Assembly (NCBI GenBank): GCA_030549775.1
Contig: CM060177.1
Span: 54,190,638 to 54,254,637 of the forward strand
Length of the DNA: 64,000 bases
DNA from: Tamarix chinensis
Taxonomy: Eukaryota > Streptophyta > Magnoliopsida > Caryophyllales > Tamaricaceae
Direction of reading: 5' to 3'
Positions 48,601-55,332 of the stretch are shown one piece after another. The notes under the pieces were generated by a model that did no database searches, had not been told where the DNA came from, and saw nothing but the letters and a program-made list of their open reading frames with translations. How positions within the stretch are numbered: the first letter of the stretch is position 1; each line of letters opens with the position of its first letter. Both the position numbers and the translations under genes were made by a program.

Positions 48601-51600
48601 GAAAAAGCCATTAAACTTCATCAATTTTTCATGCCAACAGCCTTTATTGCTAATCTTATTGACTAAAACAAAGGGAAAATATTCTTTATCTTTATATATA
48701 TATAAAAACAAAACCAATGGGACATATATATTTTCCCACCAAAGGACCATATATGTATGGCCAAATATTAATGCATACTCTGTATTGATATAATCATCTT
48801 GGGATCATCAGGAGCTGTAGTATGTAAGCTAAATGCTTCATATCACTAGCATATTAGAAGTAGTCGTGCAAATTGAGAGGACCAAATTGTAGCAGTTTAT
48901 AAGACAGCTAATTGGGACATAAAATGCTTTTCTGATATCAATGAAGTGATGATATGATAAATAACTCAAATTAAATTTCAGTGTAAGATAATTAATGTAC
49001 CCAATTAAGAGTTGTGACTCCTGATTTACAAAATTTGAACTAGTAGGTTTTTTATGGTATTTAATGATAGTCATCCATTATTCTATGTCAAAGTTTAGTA
49101 TTCAAAATAAAAAATGAAAAAACATCTAATAAGACCATTTAGTATTTGATATTATCATATTAGTAGTCAGTAAACTAAAATATTATATGTTAGAATTAGT
49201 TTTCTACATTTAGTATTTCAAAATGAAAAAAAAAACATCTAACATAATACATTAAAAAAATTGAATAATGCCCAAAAATATTATATATATATATATAGAT
49301 ATACATATATATATATATATATATTATCATCTATCTTCAAAACTTAGCAGTTACAGCATTAATATATTTGTATTTATTATTTAAAAAAATGAGTTTATTT
49401 CTTTTCTTCAAGCTTGTCTCTTTTCCCCCCTTTTTCAGCCTTTTATCCCCTAGTATACCCCTTTTTTTGCTTTGTAGTAGATAGGATACTTCTTTTTTCT
49501 TTTTAATAACTCAACCATCAGAAGGACTCCCTTCTCAAGCCTCCTATTCATGCATCTAGTTAAGGTGGACCGATCAGTGAGGAAAGCAACCACAGACAAA
49601 GGATCAGCACCAACTAGCAATACCTTGAGAACACTAGTAATGATGGTTTAGCTCCAACAATGGAGTGTTCGAATGGCGAAAGAGGAATAGCGACACTGGT
49701 GCTTCAATGACTACGCTTTCAAATGTTGGTGGTTAGCAAAGCAACAACAAATAAAAGTAATGTCGACTTGCTAGAGAAGGGTTGCCATGATATTCTTTGA
49801 CTTCTAGTTGGTTGTCACTCTTTGACGACAAAGGTTGTGGCGATCAATCTCCCTCAAATGAGAAAAAAGACGAGCAACTTATGGTGAGGAGGGAAAAAGC
49901 AGTGGATGACAAGGGTGGCAGCATGGATGGCAACCAGACGTATTCTATCAAAAACCTAATGGATTTTACCTAAATAGAAACAAGTACAGTTATTTGTAAA
50001 TAGTTATGGTTACGAATATGATTATGGGAGAAAAATATACACTGAGTTCGGGTATGAACGAGGGTATGAAGTCTCCAAATCCATACGCTTATTCGAATAG
50101 ATATCCATTTGCCCATTTTTAAAATTACTTTTTTACCCTTATCAAAAAATAGATAGAATTTTTTTTTGAGTCAAAGTTGGAAATATATTACTTGTCTAGT
50201 TTTTAGAATAAAAAAAATATGTATATGTTATATTAGGTAATGGGTAATGGGTAAATGGTATTTGTTGAGTAACAAATAATTGGTTGAGCACCACATATCC
50301 AACAGATTTAGGTACGGGTGAGCTAATGGTTACCCATTTAAGTTCAGATATAGATATGGATATAGATATGGATATGGATATGGATGTCCTTCTTAAGTTC
50401 GAATAACAGGTAAGGGGTCCTTGATTCAACCCAATCCGTTGACAAGGCTAGGTGGTCATCAATCAACACAAGGCTAGTGGAAGAGCAACAACTGTTGGAT
50501 GTGTGGTGGCGGCTTATTTGGGAATTAGGGTTAGGGTAAGGGTTTGTTACTTTTGTTTGATGGTTAGCGGTGTTGTTTGCTTAATTATGTTTTTGTGCCA
50601 AAAAAGGAATTATTTTTTTGCAATGTTAATTTGACAATTAGAATCGAAATTTGGCATTAATACAAAATGAAAGGCTACATTTTATCCTTGCACAATTAAT
50701 CTACAACACTCAATTCTTAATTAAATAAAACACAATGATTACGTAAGACTAAGGACCAATATATTACAACACATAGAACTAAATAACATTTAATAAATAT
50801 TCCTAAAAATAATAATAAACCTCCTATATGCACACCTTTGTGCGATTGGGGTCCTAAAGCCTAGGCATGAGTGAGGAGCCAAAATTACATCGACTAATAC
50901 TATGTTCGATCTTCCTATAAATATGTGATATATTCCTTCTCTGCTATAAATATTTTCTTTCCTCTTGACACTGAAATTAATGTCATTGGTCTTCCCATGA
51001 CCTCTTTTCCCACTCCCTTTTCTTCCCAACATGACATTTAGTTATCATAGTAACGATAATAAAGCATAAAAATAGCTAATCAGAGTTTCCTTCTCCATAC
51101 TAAATACCTTTCTTTCCATTTCTATTCAAAACTATATCTAGTGGTCTTCTTATGACCTTCTTTCCCTCCTCCCTTTCTTTCCCAATTTAAGAATTGATTA
51201 ACATATTGACAGTATAATTTTTAAATGAAAGAAAAAAACTAAAATAGCTAATTTTTTTTATGCCTCAATGCTTTAGTACACCTTAAAAGAACCCTAAAAA
51301 CCAGCGCCTAGCGCCTTAAAAGACCTAAGGCATGCCTTTTCAAACACTATCTCAATCTTAGTAAATAGAAAAATGAATCAATTAAATAATAAAAGATGTC
51401 TAATTAAATATTTAGCTAGCTAACACTCTTAGATCTATGGGGCATATGGAAAGAAGCATATCATTTTGGACCTTGGACTTCTTTTCAATAGTTCAATAAT
51501 CACTAGGCCTAGAACTACAGGCCTAGAACCTCATGATCTTAGATCTACGATGTGAAGGCACATAGATTGCAACATCAAGAAACAACATGCAGTCAACTAT

Positions 51601-53439
51601 AGCATATTGCACCTATGGCATGGAAACATGAACTGTCAACCCATAAAATATGGTCAAAAGATACACTCTTTTATGATGATGATTCAATAACTCAAACTTG
51701 GCTTAGGGAGACTATCTATAGCGCATTTGACAGAACCTTAGATTTCCATTTTTCCATTTTAAGTGAAAAATCTAGCAGAACTTGCATGAACTTTAGGAAG
51801 CAAGTTCAAGATCATGACATTGTAGAATTGATGTTTATAAGAAATTAAGCATAACAGAGTGATAATGGAGCAGATAAATCCCAGGTACGATAAACTTAGC
51901 ACCAGTCCATACTGAAAATTTTACAGCTCCGGTCAGTGTTGTATAATATGTCTACCTGAAATTAATTCATGCTCTTTGCATTTATTTTTCAGCAGATTTC
52001 AACCTCTACAGCAAGTATTTGAATATGATCAACGAAATGGGCCTTATCGGTAAGCAACTGAATAATTATTAGTTTTTTTTTGTTTTGGTAGCAGTTAGAG
52101 GTCTTTGATGGGCAAATATTTTGCAACTCAATTTCTTCTCTTTTTCCATCACTGAAACTAAATCAGAGAGCAAGCAACATAAAAACAAACATAACAAATG
52201 AGTACACAATTAGCATATGAAAAGTCAATAAATTATCTTGGTGATGTATACAGAAGAAATGCAAACCTCATACTCCCTAACACGAAATCCTGGGCTAAGC
52301 ATAGCACATTGTAGAGCACATCCACGAGCAACACATTCACTGGCATTCAACTTCCGACTGGGATCTTGCTTAAAGAAAGAAGCTAGTATCTTGGTAAGAG
52401 CAGGTATCCTAGACCCTGAACCAACAAGCTCAACTGACTGGATCTTCTCAACGGACAAACCAGCATTCATCATAGCCTTTTTACATGGAACAATCACCCT
52501 TTCCAATAACTCTGATGCTAATATTTCAAATTCTTCCCTTTTGATGAAACCCTTCACATCTTTCTCATCCATCAAACATTCAATGTTAAGAGGTGCCTCA
52601 GCATTTGCACTCAAGATCTTCTTCAACTTCTCACAAGATGCTCTTAGCCGAATAGAAGCCCGTAGATTAGAAAAGACATCAATACCATATTGTTCCTTAA
52701 ACTGTGTTGCAAAGTGCTGAAATAGTACTTCATCAAAATCTCTACCTCCTAAATTACAATCAAAAGCATGAGAGAGTAGTTTCATCTGCCCAGGTTCAAA
52801 CAAAGCCACTGTTACTTGAGTATCAGAGTGTCCAATATCGACAAACACAACATAACTAGAGCCTGTGTTAGAGAAATCAGTTTTATAAATGCCATAACCA
52901 AGGGCTGTAGCACTACAGTCATGCATTAACCGTAATGGCCTCAAACCAGCAATAACTGCAGCGTCTATATATAGCCGTCTCTGCACATCAGTAAAATAGG
53001 AAGGTATCCCAATCACACAATCAGAAAGTTGAGTCTCCAAACTGTGCTCAGCCACCTTTTTCAAATGAGAGAACAACATGCCCAATATTTGAACAGGAGT
53101 GAAGGTGTGCCTCTCACCCATGTATTGCAAATGAATCAAAATCCCACCATCATCAGGACCTTCAGACGTCTCAAATGGGAATACCTTCAAATCAGCCTGA
53201 ACATCAGGTTGATTAAACTTACGACCAATCAGCCTTTTCACCTGAGAGATGGTCGATCTTGGGTTCATGGTGGCTGAAGCAGCCCCAGAAGATCCCAGAA
53301 ACCTTTGCTTCTCACCGAATGATACCACAGCTGGAGTCTCACGATTAGATTCCTCATTCAGCAAGACATCGATTCCCCGCTGCTTGACAGCAGCAATTAC
53401 ACAGTTTTCATTTCCAATATCAAATCCTATCACACTCAT
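15548..53439 (-). CDS. HSP70-16: Hsp110/HSP70-16-type chaperone, nine coding exons over 37.9 kb
   Basis: Ortholog-type match to Arabidopsis HSP70-16 (763 aa), a divergent Hsp70 of the Hsp110/SSE subfamily. Members bind ATP through an actin-like domain, act in the cytosol and nucleus, and can serve as nucleotide-exchange partners of classical Hsp70; that role is family knowledge. Coding exons are 53439-52267, 47401-47189, 31333-31238, 31131-30994, 30198-29998, 17466-17320, 17237-17109, 17010-16880 and 15650-15548, totalling 2331 bases for 776 residues. Introns 1-7 are phase 0 and intron 8 phase 2; all are GT-AG. Visible motifs are the phosphate-1 segment GFDIGNENC (5-13, with the DLGTT signature altered as in Hsp110s), VFVDIGHSD (198-206), [10 protein letters not shown] (231-240) and [13 protein letters not shown] (336-348). 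The C-terminus is DDDMQVD. The start is the first ATG in frame and begins MSVIGFD as in relatives. No stop or frameshift was found, so the gene looks functional despite transposon-filled introns. Confidence 0.95.
16880..17010 (-). CDS. HSP70-16: HSP70-16 exon 8
   Basis: Codes residues 700-742 and two bases of codon 743. It starts [19 protein letters not shown]. Acceptor TTGTCAG|ATT. The donor is GGAGC|GTAATG; reading through would stop one codon later, so use of this phase 2 donor is required to keep the conserved C-terminus. Confidence 0.9.
17109..17237 (-). CDS. HSP70-16: HSP70-16 exon 7
   Basis: Codes residues 657-699, starting [18 protein letters not shown]. Acceptor TTCAG|TTG, donor GTG|GTATGA. 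It is flanked by short introns of 82 and 98 bases. Confidence 0.94.
17320..17466 (-). CDS. HSP70-16: HSP70-16 exon 6: helical lid
   Basis: Codes residues 608-656, with the diagnostic [13 protein letters not shown] segment shared with other plant Hsp110s. Acceptor TCGACAG|ATT, donor AAG|GTAGGG. The acceptor is 226 bases from the left end of the intron 5 retrotransposon. Confidence 0.94.
18981..19760. repeat. 393-bp tandem duplication inside the 5' LTR
   Basis: Copies begin at TTAAGTATGATTT near 18981 and 19374. Both run through ATGTCTCTTTAT, the CTAGGTGTT...TTTACCTAGA segment and the TCGATTGGTT cluster. They are clearly diverged, so the duplication is not recent. Confidence 0.8.
20125..20420. 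repeat. Tandem units of about 65-75 bp in the LTR
   Basis: About four units carry TTTGGTGTCATCRCTTAAACACC and CAGTATTGGRGGGTATGCCCATG (outline of consensus). The equivalent array in the 3' LTR is at 28795-29085. Confidence 0.8.
21231..21243 (+). other. Primer-binding site (initiator tRNA-Met type)
   Basis: TGGTATCAAAGCC, three bases after the 5' LTR, differs at one position from the canonical TGGTATCAGAGCC complementary to the 3' end of plant initiator tRNA-Met. Confidence 0.85.
21460..22420 (+). pseudogene. gag remnant of the intron 5 chromovirus
   Basis: At 21797-21965 one frame reads [11 protein letters not shown]...[21 protein letters not shown], matching the retrotransposon gag core (EFxxLxQGxxSVxEYxxxFxxL). 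A complete CCHC knuckle, [14 protein letters not shown], is at 22290-22331, with a damaged one just before it ([13 protein letters not shown], about 22226-22264). Stops and frame changes are frequent, so no Gag protein can be made. Confidence 0.85.
22600..23000 (+). pseudogene. Protease remnant
   Basis: [10 protein letters not shown] (about 22624-22653) occupies the place of the retropepsin active site, followed in another frame by [21 protein letters not shown], written here in outline, at about 22816-22880. That second block is the conserved segment between protease and reverse transcriptase in chromoviruses. The frame is broken between the two. Confidence 0.75.
23130..24440 (+). pseudogene. 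Reverse transcriptase and RNase H remnant
   Basis: The longest open piece, 23451-24149, covers the palm and thumb. Visible motifs are [21 protein letters not shown] and, at the catalytic site, FIDNILIYS, where the second Asp of the FxDD box is Asn. Upstream pieces ([36 protein letters not shown]) are in frames with stops. RNase H follows with [15 protein letters not shown], an in-frame stop after QLKEHE, then KSLKYIFTK. The lost catalytic Asp plus stops show the enzyme is inactive. Confidence 0.9.
24690..25335 (+). pseudogene. Integrase remnant
   Basis: A His-His-Cys-Cys zinc region is visible ([11 protein letters not shown]...RCLTCQK, about 24721-24831), then MSMDFVI (about 24902-24922) for the first catalytic Asp. 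Near 25121-25200 the segment [16 protein letters not shown] has Lys where the family has the catalytic Glu (TDGQSERTIQTLEDMLR in relatives). The frame is interrupted by stops, and the C-terminal part is split by an insertion at 25358. Confidence 0.85.
25358..26134. mobile_element. 777-bp unidentified insertion in pol
   Basis: Splits the integrase C-terminus. The flanks 25336-25357 and 26135-26156 are a diverged 22-base duplication (GAGCAACTTGAAC... against GAGCGACCCGAAC...) covering the same seven pol codons. Inside is a TATA-type motif CCTATATATATGGC (about 25750-25764) followed by a leader-like region, which suggests an LTR-type promoter. No terminal inverted repeats, no poly(A) tail and no coding capacity were seen. 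Confidence 0.5.
26135..26700 (+). pseudogene. Integrase C-terminus with chromodomain-like tail
   Basis: After the insertion the pol frame resumes: [16 protein letters not shown], then [17 protein letters not shown] and [15 protein letters not shown]. Beyond a stop, other frames read [16 protein letters not shown] (about 26591-26640) and a Lys/Glu-rich end matching the VLWxxHxxEEATWE block of Tekay-type chromodomains. This supports the lineage call and explains possible targeting to heterochromatin in the ancestor. Confidence 0.8.
26866..29891 (+). repeat. 3' LTR of the intron 5 chromovirus
   Basis: Starts TGTAATACCACATCC and ends AGGGGTGTTACA; 3026 bases. It shares with the 5' LTR the TCGATTGGTT-type blocks (26975-27075, 28290-28560), the TTTGGTGTCATC tandem (28795-29085) and the 3' segment GTAAACTCTTATACTCC. 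Confidence 0.9.
29998..30198 (-). CDS. HSP70-16: HSP70-16 exon 5: start of the helical lid
   Basis: Codes residues 541-607. [19 protein letters not shown] and [17 protein letters not shown] align to the helical region of Hsp110-type proteins. Acceptor TTTGCACAG|CCT, donor AAG|GTATGC. The donor lies only 106 bases from the right end of the LTR retrotransposon in intron 5. Confidence 0.93.
30994..31131 (-). CDS. HSP70-16: HSP70-16 exon 4: variable acidic linker
   Basis: Codes residues 495-540, rich in Ser, Asp and Glu ([15 protein letters not shown]...). Acceptor GCATCAG|CTT, donor TCT|GTGAGT. This is the least conserved part of the family, so the boundaries rest mainly on the splice signals, the preserved frame and the LIE start, which matches relatives. 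Intron 3 before it is only 106 bases. Confidence 0.85.
31238..31333 (-). CDS. HSP70-16: HSP70-16 exon 3
   Basis: Codes residues 463-494, starting [18 protein letters not shown] and ending VVTLESAS. The acceptor is TTGTAG|ATT and the donor TCG|GTATTG. It aligns to the IGPF...KVRVQLNLHGIVT segment of relatives. Confidence 0.92.
31735..31955. repeat. 99-bp duplication at 123-bp spacing in intron 2
   Basis: 31735-31833 and 31858-31955 are alike, with a shared core GGGTTATCTGGCATTTATTT. About ten differences by eye. Confidence 0.85.
31957..35160. other. Intron 2 sequence without a recognised gene
   Basis: 31957-32650 is strongly purine-rich on the plus strand with GAAGATGA-type repetition; its complement gives a 265-codon Ser/Pro/Leu-rich ORF (32093-32890) of no recognised family, read as chance. 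32650-35160 is AT-rich with no domain seen. A short (ATAA)n is at 34929-34960. Confidence 0.5.
35165..35400. repeat. Left arm of a 3.4-kb inverted-repeat structure (candidate)
   Basis: The reverse complement of this stretch resembles 38395-38610. Anchors are CTTGTGAAAAG, and GACTGCAA followed by TACAATTTTATTNCCTA. It contains ACCGATATATTAC and related GATATT words. It could be a terminal inverted repeat of a large DNA element; the similarity is diverged and was judged by eye only. Confidence 0.35.
35452..36079. mobile_element. Candidate CACTA (En/Spm-like) non-autonomous element
   Basis: Begins CACTATAACAAAAAG, typical of CACTA element ends, followed by subterminal repeats in both orientations built on GTGGCTA/GTAGCTA and CTACAAGACTACTTGTAGC (about 35660-35880), a hallmark of this superfamily. 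The right end is uncertain: a GACGGTG near 36079 is only a poor partner for the left end. No transposase is present. Confidence 0.4.
36590..37258 (+). pseudogene. Ty3/gypsy pol 3' end with following LTR-like sequence
   Basis: The plus strand reads [20 protein letters not shown] at about 36641-36700, matching the conserved end of gypsy integrase (SxxFNVxDLxPYxGD). A leader/promoter-like stretch follows with GCCTATATATATGG (about 37150-37163) and AATGAATAAAGG. The LTR-like part continues beyond the hAT insertion, from 37969. The upstream pol is missing. Confidence 0.45.
37259..37968. mobile_element. hAT-type deletion derivative, 710 bp, with TIRs and target duplication
   Basis: The terminal inverted repeats are CAGTATTTGAAAAGGC (37259-37274) and, inverted, CAGTGTTTGAAAAGGC (37953-37968), 15 of 16 matching. 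The flanks TCTACATC (37251-37258) and CCTACATC (37969-37976) form an eight-base target-site duplication with one difference, the size expected for hAT. A minus-strand fragment [17 protein letters not shown] (about 37740-37790) resembles the acidic C-terminal end of plant hAT transposases, suggesting an internal-deletion copy. It is inserted in an LTR-like sequence. A related truncated copy is at 50820-51349. Confidence 0.85.
38395..38610. repeat. Right arm of a 3.4-kb inverted-repeat structure (candidate)
   Basis: Partner of 35165-35400; see there. A third related end, in the same orientation as this arm, seems present at about 32800-32890 (ACATCACAATCACAATC...). Confidence 0.35.
40309..40981 (+). 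repeat. 5' LTR of the nested gypsy element
   Basis: 673 bases from TGTACTTGAAAATTC to TTCCGCATCA. Contains GAGAGAGTAGAGAGTATTC. Confidence 0.8.
41871..42934 (+). pseudogene. gag of the nested gypsy element
   Basis: ATG at 41871 opens [18 protein letters not shown], and a coiled-coil-like [18 protein letters not shown] follows. After stops, the main open piece 42270-42635 holds the gag core ([53 protein letters not shown]). A stop near 42633 precedes 42642-42935, which ends with a full CCHC knuckle, [14 protein letters not shown]. Only a few stops interrupt it, so this part decayed less than pol. Confidence 0.85.
43090..43230 (+). pseudogene. Protease start, frameshifted
   Basis: [11 protein letters not shown] (about 43132-43164) and, in another frame, [16 protein letters not shown] (about 43164-43211) match the gypsy retropepsin block VCxLIIDxGSCTNVASxxMVEKLxL. 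The match ends abruptly near 43215-43235, where a different element begins. Confidence 0.6.
43235..43720 (+). pseudogene. Foreign chromovirus fragment: integrase end and chromodomain
   Basis: [22 protein letters not shown] (43318-43383, quoted in part) and [18 protein letters not shown] (about 43519-43572) match the end of chromoviral integrase and its chromodomain (VAYKLxLPxxSxIHPVFHVSxL, VLIKWKGLPxxEATWE). A plus-strand frame further on reads [16 protein letters not shown] (about 43671-43720), the usual end of these polyproteins. It belongs to another lineage than the surrounding gag and pol end. Confidence 0.7.
44035..44440 (+). pseudogene. End of pol of the nested gypsy element
   Basis: The stretch reads [31 protein letters not shown] (in outline), then SKLM-like [15 protein letters not shown] and an [25 protein letters not shown] ending. 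These match the FxPGDLVWxHLRKERFPxxRKSKLxPRGDGPFxVL block of a non-chromodomain gypsy lineage. A 336-base open piece spans 44151-44486. Confidence 0.8.
44478..45189 (+). repeat. 3' LTR of the nested gypsy element
   Basis: 712 bases from TGTGCTTGAAAATTC to TTCCACATCA. It is longer than the 5' copy mainly by a block with CATATATATACCCC (about 44845-44860) that is absent there. Confidence 0.8.
47189..47401 (-). CDS. HSP70-16: HSP70-16 exon 2: start of the substrate-binding domain
   Basis: Codes residues 392-462 ([11 protein letters not shown]...VTPKISMFT). The acceptor is TTTGCAG|ATG and the donor ACG|GTATGT. It contains [16 protein letters not shown] and [14 protein letters not shown], which align without gaps to the beta-sandwich region of Arabidopsis HSP70-16. 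Flanked by the two largest-effect introns, 4.9 kb before and 15.9 kb after. Confidence 0.93.
50346..50391. repeat. (GATATG/GATATA)n minisatellite
   Basis: About seven hexamer units of GATATGGATATAG-type. Confidence 0.85.
50820..51349. mobile_element. Truncated copy of the hAT derivative
   Basis: The right end, inverted, reads TAGTGTTTGAAAAGGCATGC (ending at 51349), matching the right end of the 37259-37968 element. The left interior (GATTGGGGTCCTAAAGCC, then GAGGAGCCAAAATTAC) matches its GCATTAGGGGTCCT and GGCGCCAAAATTAC. The left terminal repeat is missing. It lies in intron 1 in the same orientation as the intron 2 copy. Confidence 0.65.
52267..53439 (-). CDS. HSP70-16: HSP70-16 exon 1: ATPase domain
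   Basis: Codes residues 1-391, the whole nucleotide-binding domain and the start of the linker. A single exon for this domain is consistent with the long uninterrupted ORF. The donor reads GAG|GTTTGC; the ORF runs a few codons into the intron (to 52225) but the family alignment ends at REYE. The ATG context is GTCAAAATGAGT. Confidence 0.95.
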
Positions 53440-53622
53440 TTTGACCAATGAATGTCTAAATCTCAACACTTCAGAAAAAAGTTGCCTAAACCTCAGAGCG
53501 TCGATAAGAATTTATTCTTGAACAAATCCTCACGCTGATTCTCTCAAGTCTTGCAAACTCATAACCAAAATAGCCGTACTGTCTTCGCCATATATAAAAA
53601 ATAATTCACACGTTCCTTAGAC
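53440..53622 (-). other. HSP70-16: HSP70-16 second leader exon (5' UTR)
   Basis: Predicted from an acceptor TTGTTCTTCCAG|GTCTAAGG at 53623/53622. It contains two upstream ATGs with short ORFs: 53591 (MAKTVRLFWL) and 53562 (MSLQDLRESA), each ten codons before a stop. The 3' end joins the main ATG. Confidence 0.6.
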
Positions 53623-54180
53623 CTGGAAGAACAAATATAAGATTAACAGTAATTCCCATAAAGTCCCTCGCATTAATGCACAATGAGGATAGCAGTGATC
53701 ACAGAGATCGTCGTAAGACACATATCTCACAAGTATGCGATGCTTAATCAATGATATCAAAAATGTTCCTTATGTGGCCTCTCAAAAGGCTCGATTACGC
53801 AGACCTTAAATGAGCAAGCAGTTAGAGTAGGCACGGACTAAACAGAAATTGAGCTTTCTACACCAAAATCCACTCACATTGATTTACTAACCCAGAGATA
53901 AAAAGGTATCAGAAGAAACCTAGGCGTCAACCACAATACTAATCAGAATTAACTCAATTCGTCACTTCGGGTTGTGAATTCCACTAAAGCCTCAAATTCA
54001 GACTAAGAAAACACTATCTTTAATCCAGAAACGTTTTCTACTTCTCCAGCAATAAGAAAAATGGAAATTGAAACACATTTTACATTCGAATCTACGATGA
54101 GCCTAATAAAGAAGGGAACACGGATTATTGAATTGGGATTTGAAAGCCAAAACACTTCATCGCATTTGAGCTTTACATAC
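53623..54180 (-). other. Predicted leader intron of HSP70-16 (558 bp)
   Basis: Donor TTATG|GTATGT at 54180 and a T-rich acceptor at 53623. Position and strength of the sites support a 5' UTR intron, common in plant chaperone genes; not proven without transcripts. Confidence 0.6.
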
Positions 54181-54345
54181 CATAAAACCACCGCCGGGGG
54201 AAAGGAAATTTTAATTATCGCCGAAGAGATGAGTGCGAATTAGAAACGTAGGCGGATAGACGAGATGAGGAAGACGATCATGAGGTGAATCATTGTTCGT
54301 GGAAATGTTTAAAATCAAATAGCGGCTGAAGCAAACAGAGAAAGA
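54181..54345 (-). other. HSP70-16: HSP70-16 first leader exon with a uORF
   Basis: A 17-codon upstream ORF runs 54293-54240 (MIHLMIVFLISSIRLRF). The exon ends in ATG; splicing would create ATG GTC TAA, a two-codon uORF across the junction. The left-to-right limit (start of transcription) is uncertain. Confidence 0.45.
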
Positions 54346-54440
54346 GGAGAGAGAAACAAGACGAAGGAATAGGCGTATGACCTTGGGTTACTTCATCTCG
54401 TTTTCTCTCTCTATTATTGGCTGCTCTACTTAATGTGGCG
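54330..54440 (-). promoter_or_regulatory. Promoter candidate of HSP70-16
   Basis: On the minus strand AGCCAATAATAG gives a CCAAT box (54416-54420). Some 60-90 bases downstream a CT-rich patch CTTGTTTCTCTCTCC (about 54346-54360) resembles the Y-patch/initiator of plant core promoters. No good TATA box and no canonical heat-shock element were seen, so strong heat induction is not suggested. Confidence 0.45.
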
Positions 54441-54945
54441 TAAAGTTGGAAGTTGGAACTCAAATCTTTCGCCAGCTCAAAATGTTTTAAGAAAAAATTT
54501 CTACTTCGAAATAATGGCACCACTACCCTTACCGGCCCTCGTTAAGTTACTTCGCCAAACAGGCCTTTCATTGGTGAGGAGCCACGGTCCAACCGTCCAC
54601 ACAATTAACTCTACGGAGTGCGACCACGATGCACATTCGACTCCACTCCACAATGCGCCAGCAGCGGGGGCTGGCTGGTAAATAAACTGAATTAACACAC
54701 CACTTATTTAAAAGCTGGTTCAACTCATTTTATTTATTTAGTTAAATAAGTTGGATTTAATTTTTTTTTAAATTGTTTATTTGCATCCTAAACTCATGAA
54801 CTCGACTAAATTTGGTTTGTTTAGGGATGTTTGCTTTGTTGAAAGTAAAAAAAAAAAAATAATAAGGTGGAAAATAACTTTCATCTATTTGGTTGATGAG
54901 AAAAAATTGAGTAAAAAAAATAAGAAAGAAAAAAGTTTAAAAAGA

Positions 54946-55110
54946 ATGCACTACATTCATTTCCTCACAAAAAGTATTGGAAAAAGAAAGAAAAGTCAGG
55001 GAAAGTTGCTTCGACCATTGGACCAAGTGCACTACATTCATTTTCTCATAAAAAGTATTGGAAAAGGAAAGAAAAGTTAGGGAAAGTTGCCTCGGCCATC
55101 AGACCGAGTT
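54946..55110. repeat. Tandem duplication of about 82 bp
   Basis: Two copies begin TGCACTACATTCATTT (near 54947 and 55028) and end at CAGACCGAGT or GGACCAAGT. About ten differences. Confidence 0.85.
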
Positions 55111-55202
55111 CCTACTTCATCCTTCTTCTTCTTCACTCATCGTTCTTCTCCGAGCTTTCGTCTTCTTCAATCATCCTTCTTCTTTGTGCTTTTATCCATC
55201 TC

Positions 55203-55332
55203 ATGGCTCCTCCACAATTTCGACAAAAACTTTCCATAGATCGTTCATCAAGTGCGAACTCCACGCTTCCTGGCAACCCATCATTGGCTCAACCTTCTCG
55301 ATTTGTCGCTCTATCATTTCGAACTGCACAGG
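55203..55332 (+). other. Weak candidate first exon
   Basis: ATG at 55203 opens 43 codons (MAPPQFRQKLSIDRSSS...) ending in ACAG|GTATGTCT, a strong splice donor, downstream of a CT-rich leader-like stretch. No later exon or protein family was recognised before the repeat at 56443. It could be a gene cut off by repeats, or chance. Confidence 0.2.

Larger units (their letters stand above)
47402..52266 (-). other. Intron 1 of HSP70-16 (4.9 kb)
   Basis: No gene recognised inside. It holds a C-run (48181-48200), a T-run (48430-48449), a long (AT)n region (49279-49323), a GATATG-type minisatellite (50346-50391), a TTAGGGTTAGGG stretch (50525-50536) and a truncated hAT copy (50820-51349). Donor GTTTGC, acceptor TTTGCAG. 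Confidence 0.8.

Noticed and set aside
50525..50541. Telomere-like TTAGGGTTAGGG
   Set aside because: Two units only, and the usual plant telomere unit is TTTAGGG; chance or interstitial trace.
52238..52720. 160-codon plus-strand ORF opposite exon 1
   Set aside because: Antisense shadow of the chaperone coding exon.
54480..54520. Heat-shock element near AATTTCTACTTCGAAAT
   Set aside because: TTC and GAA blocks are present but not in the alternating five-base spacing required.
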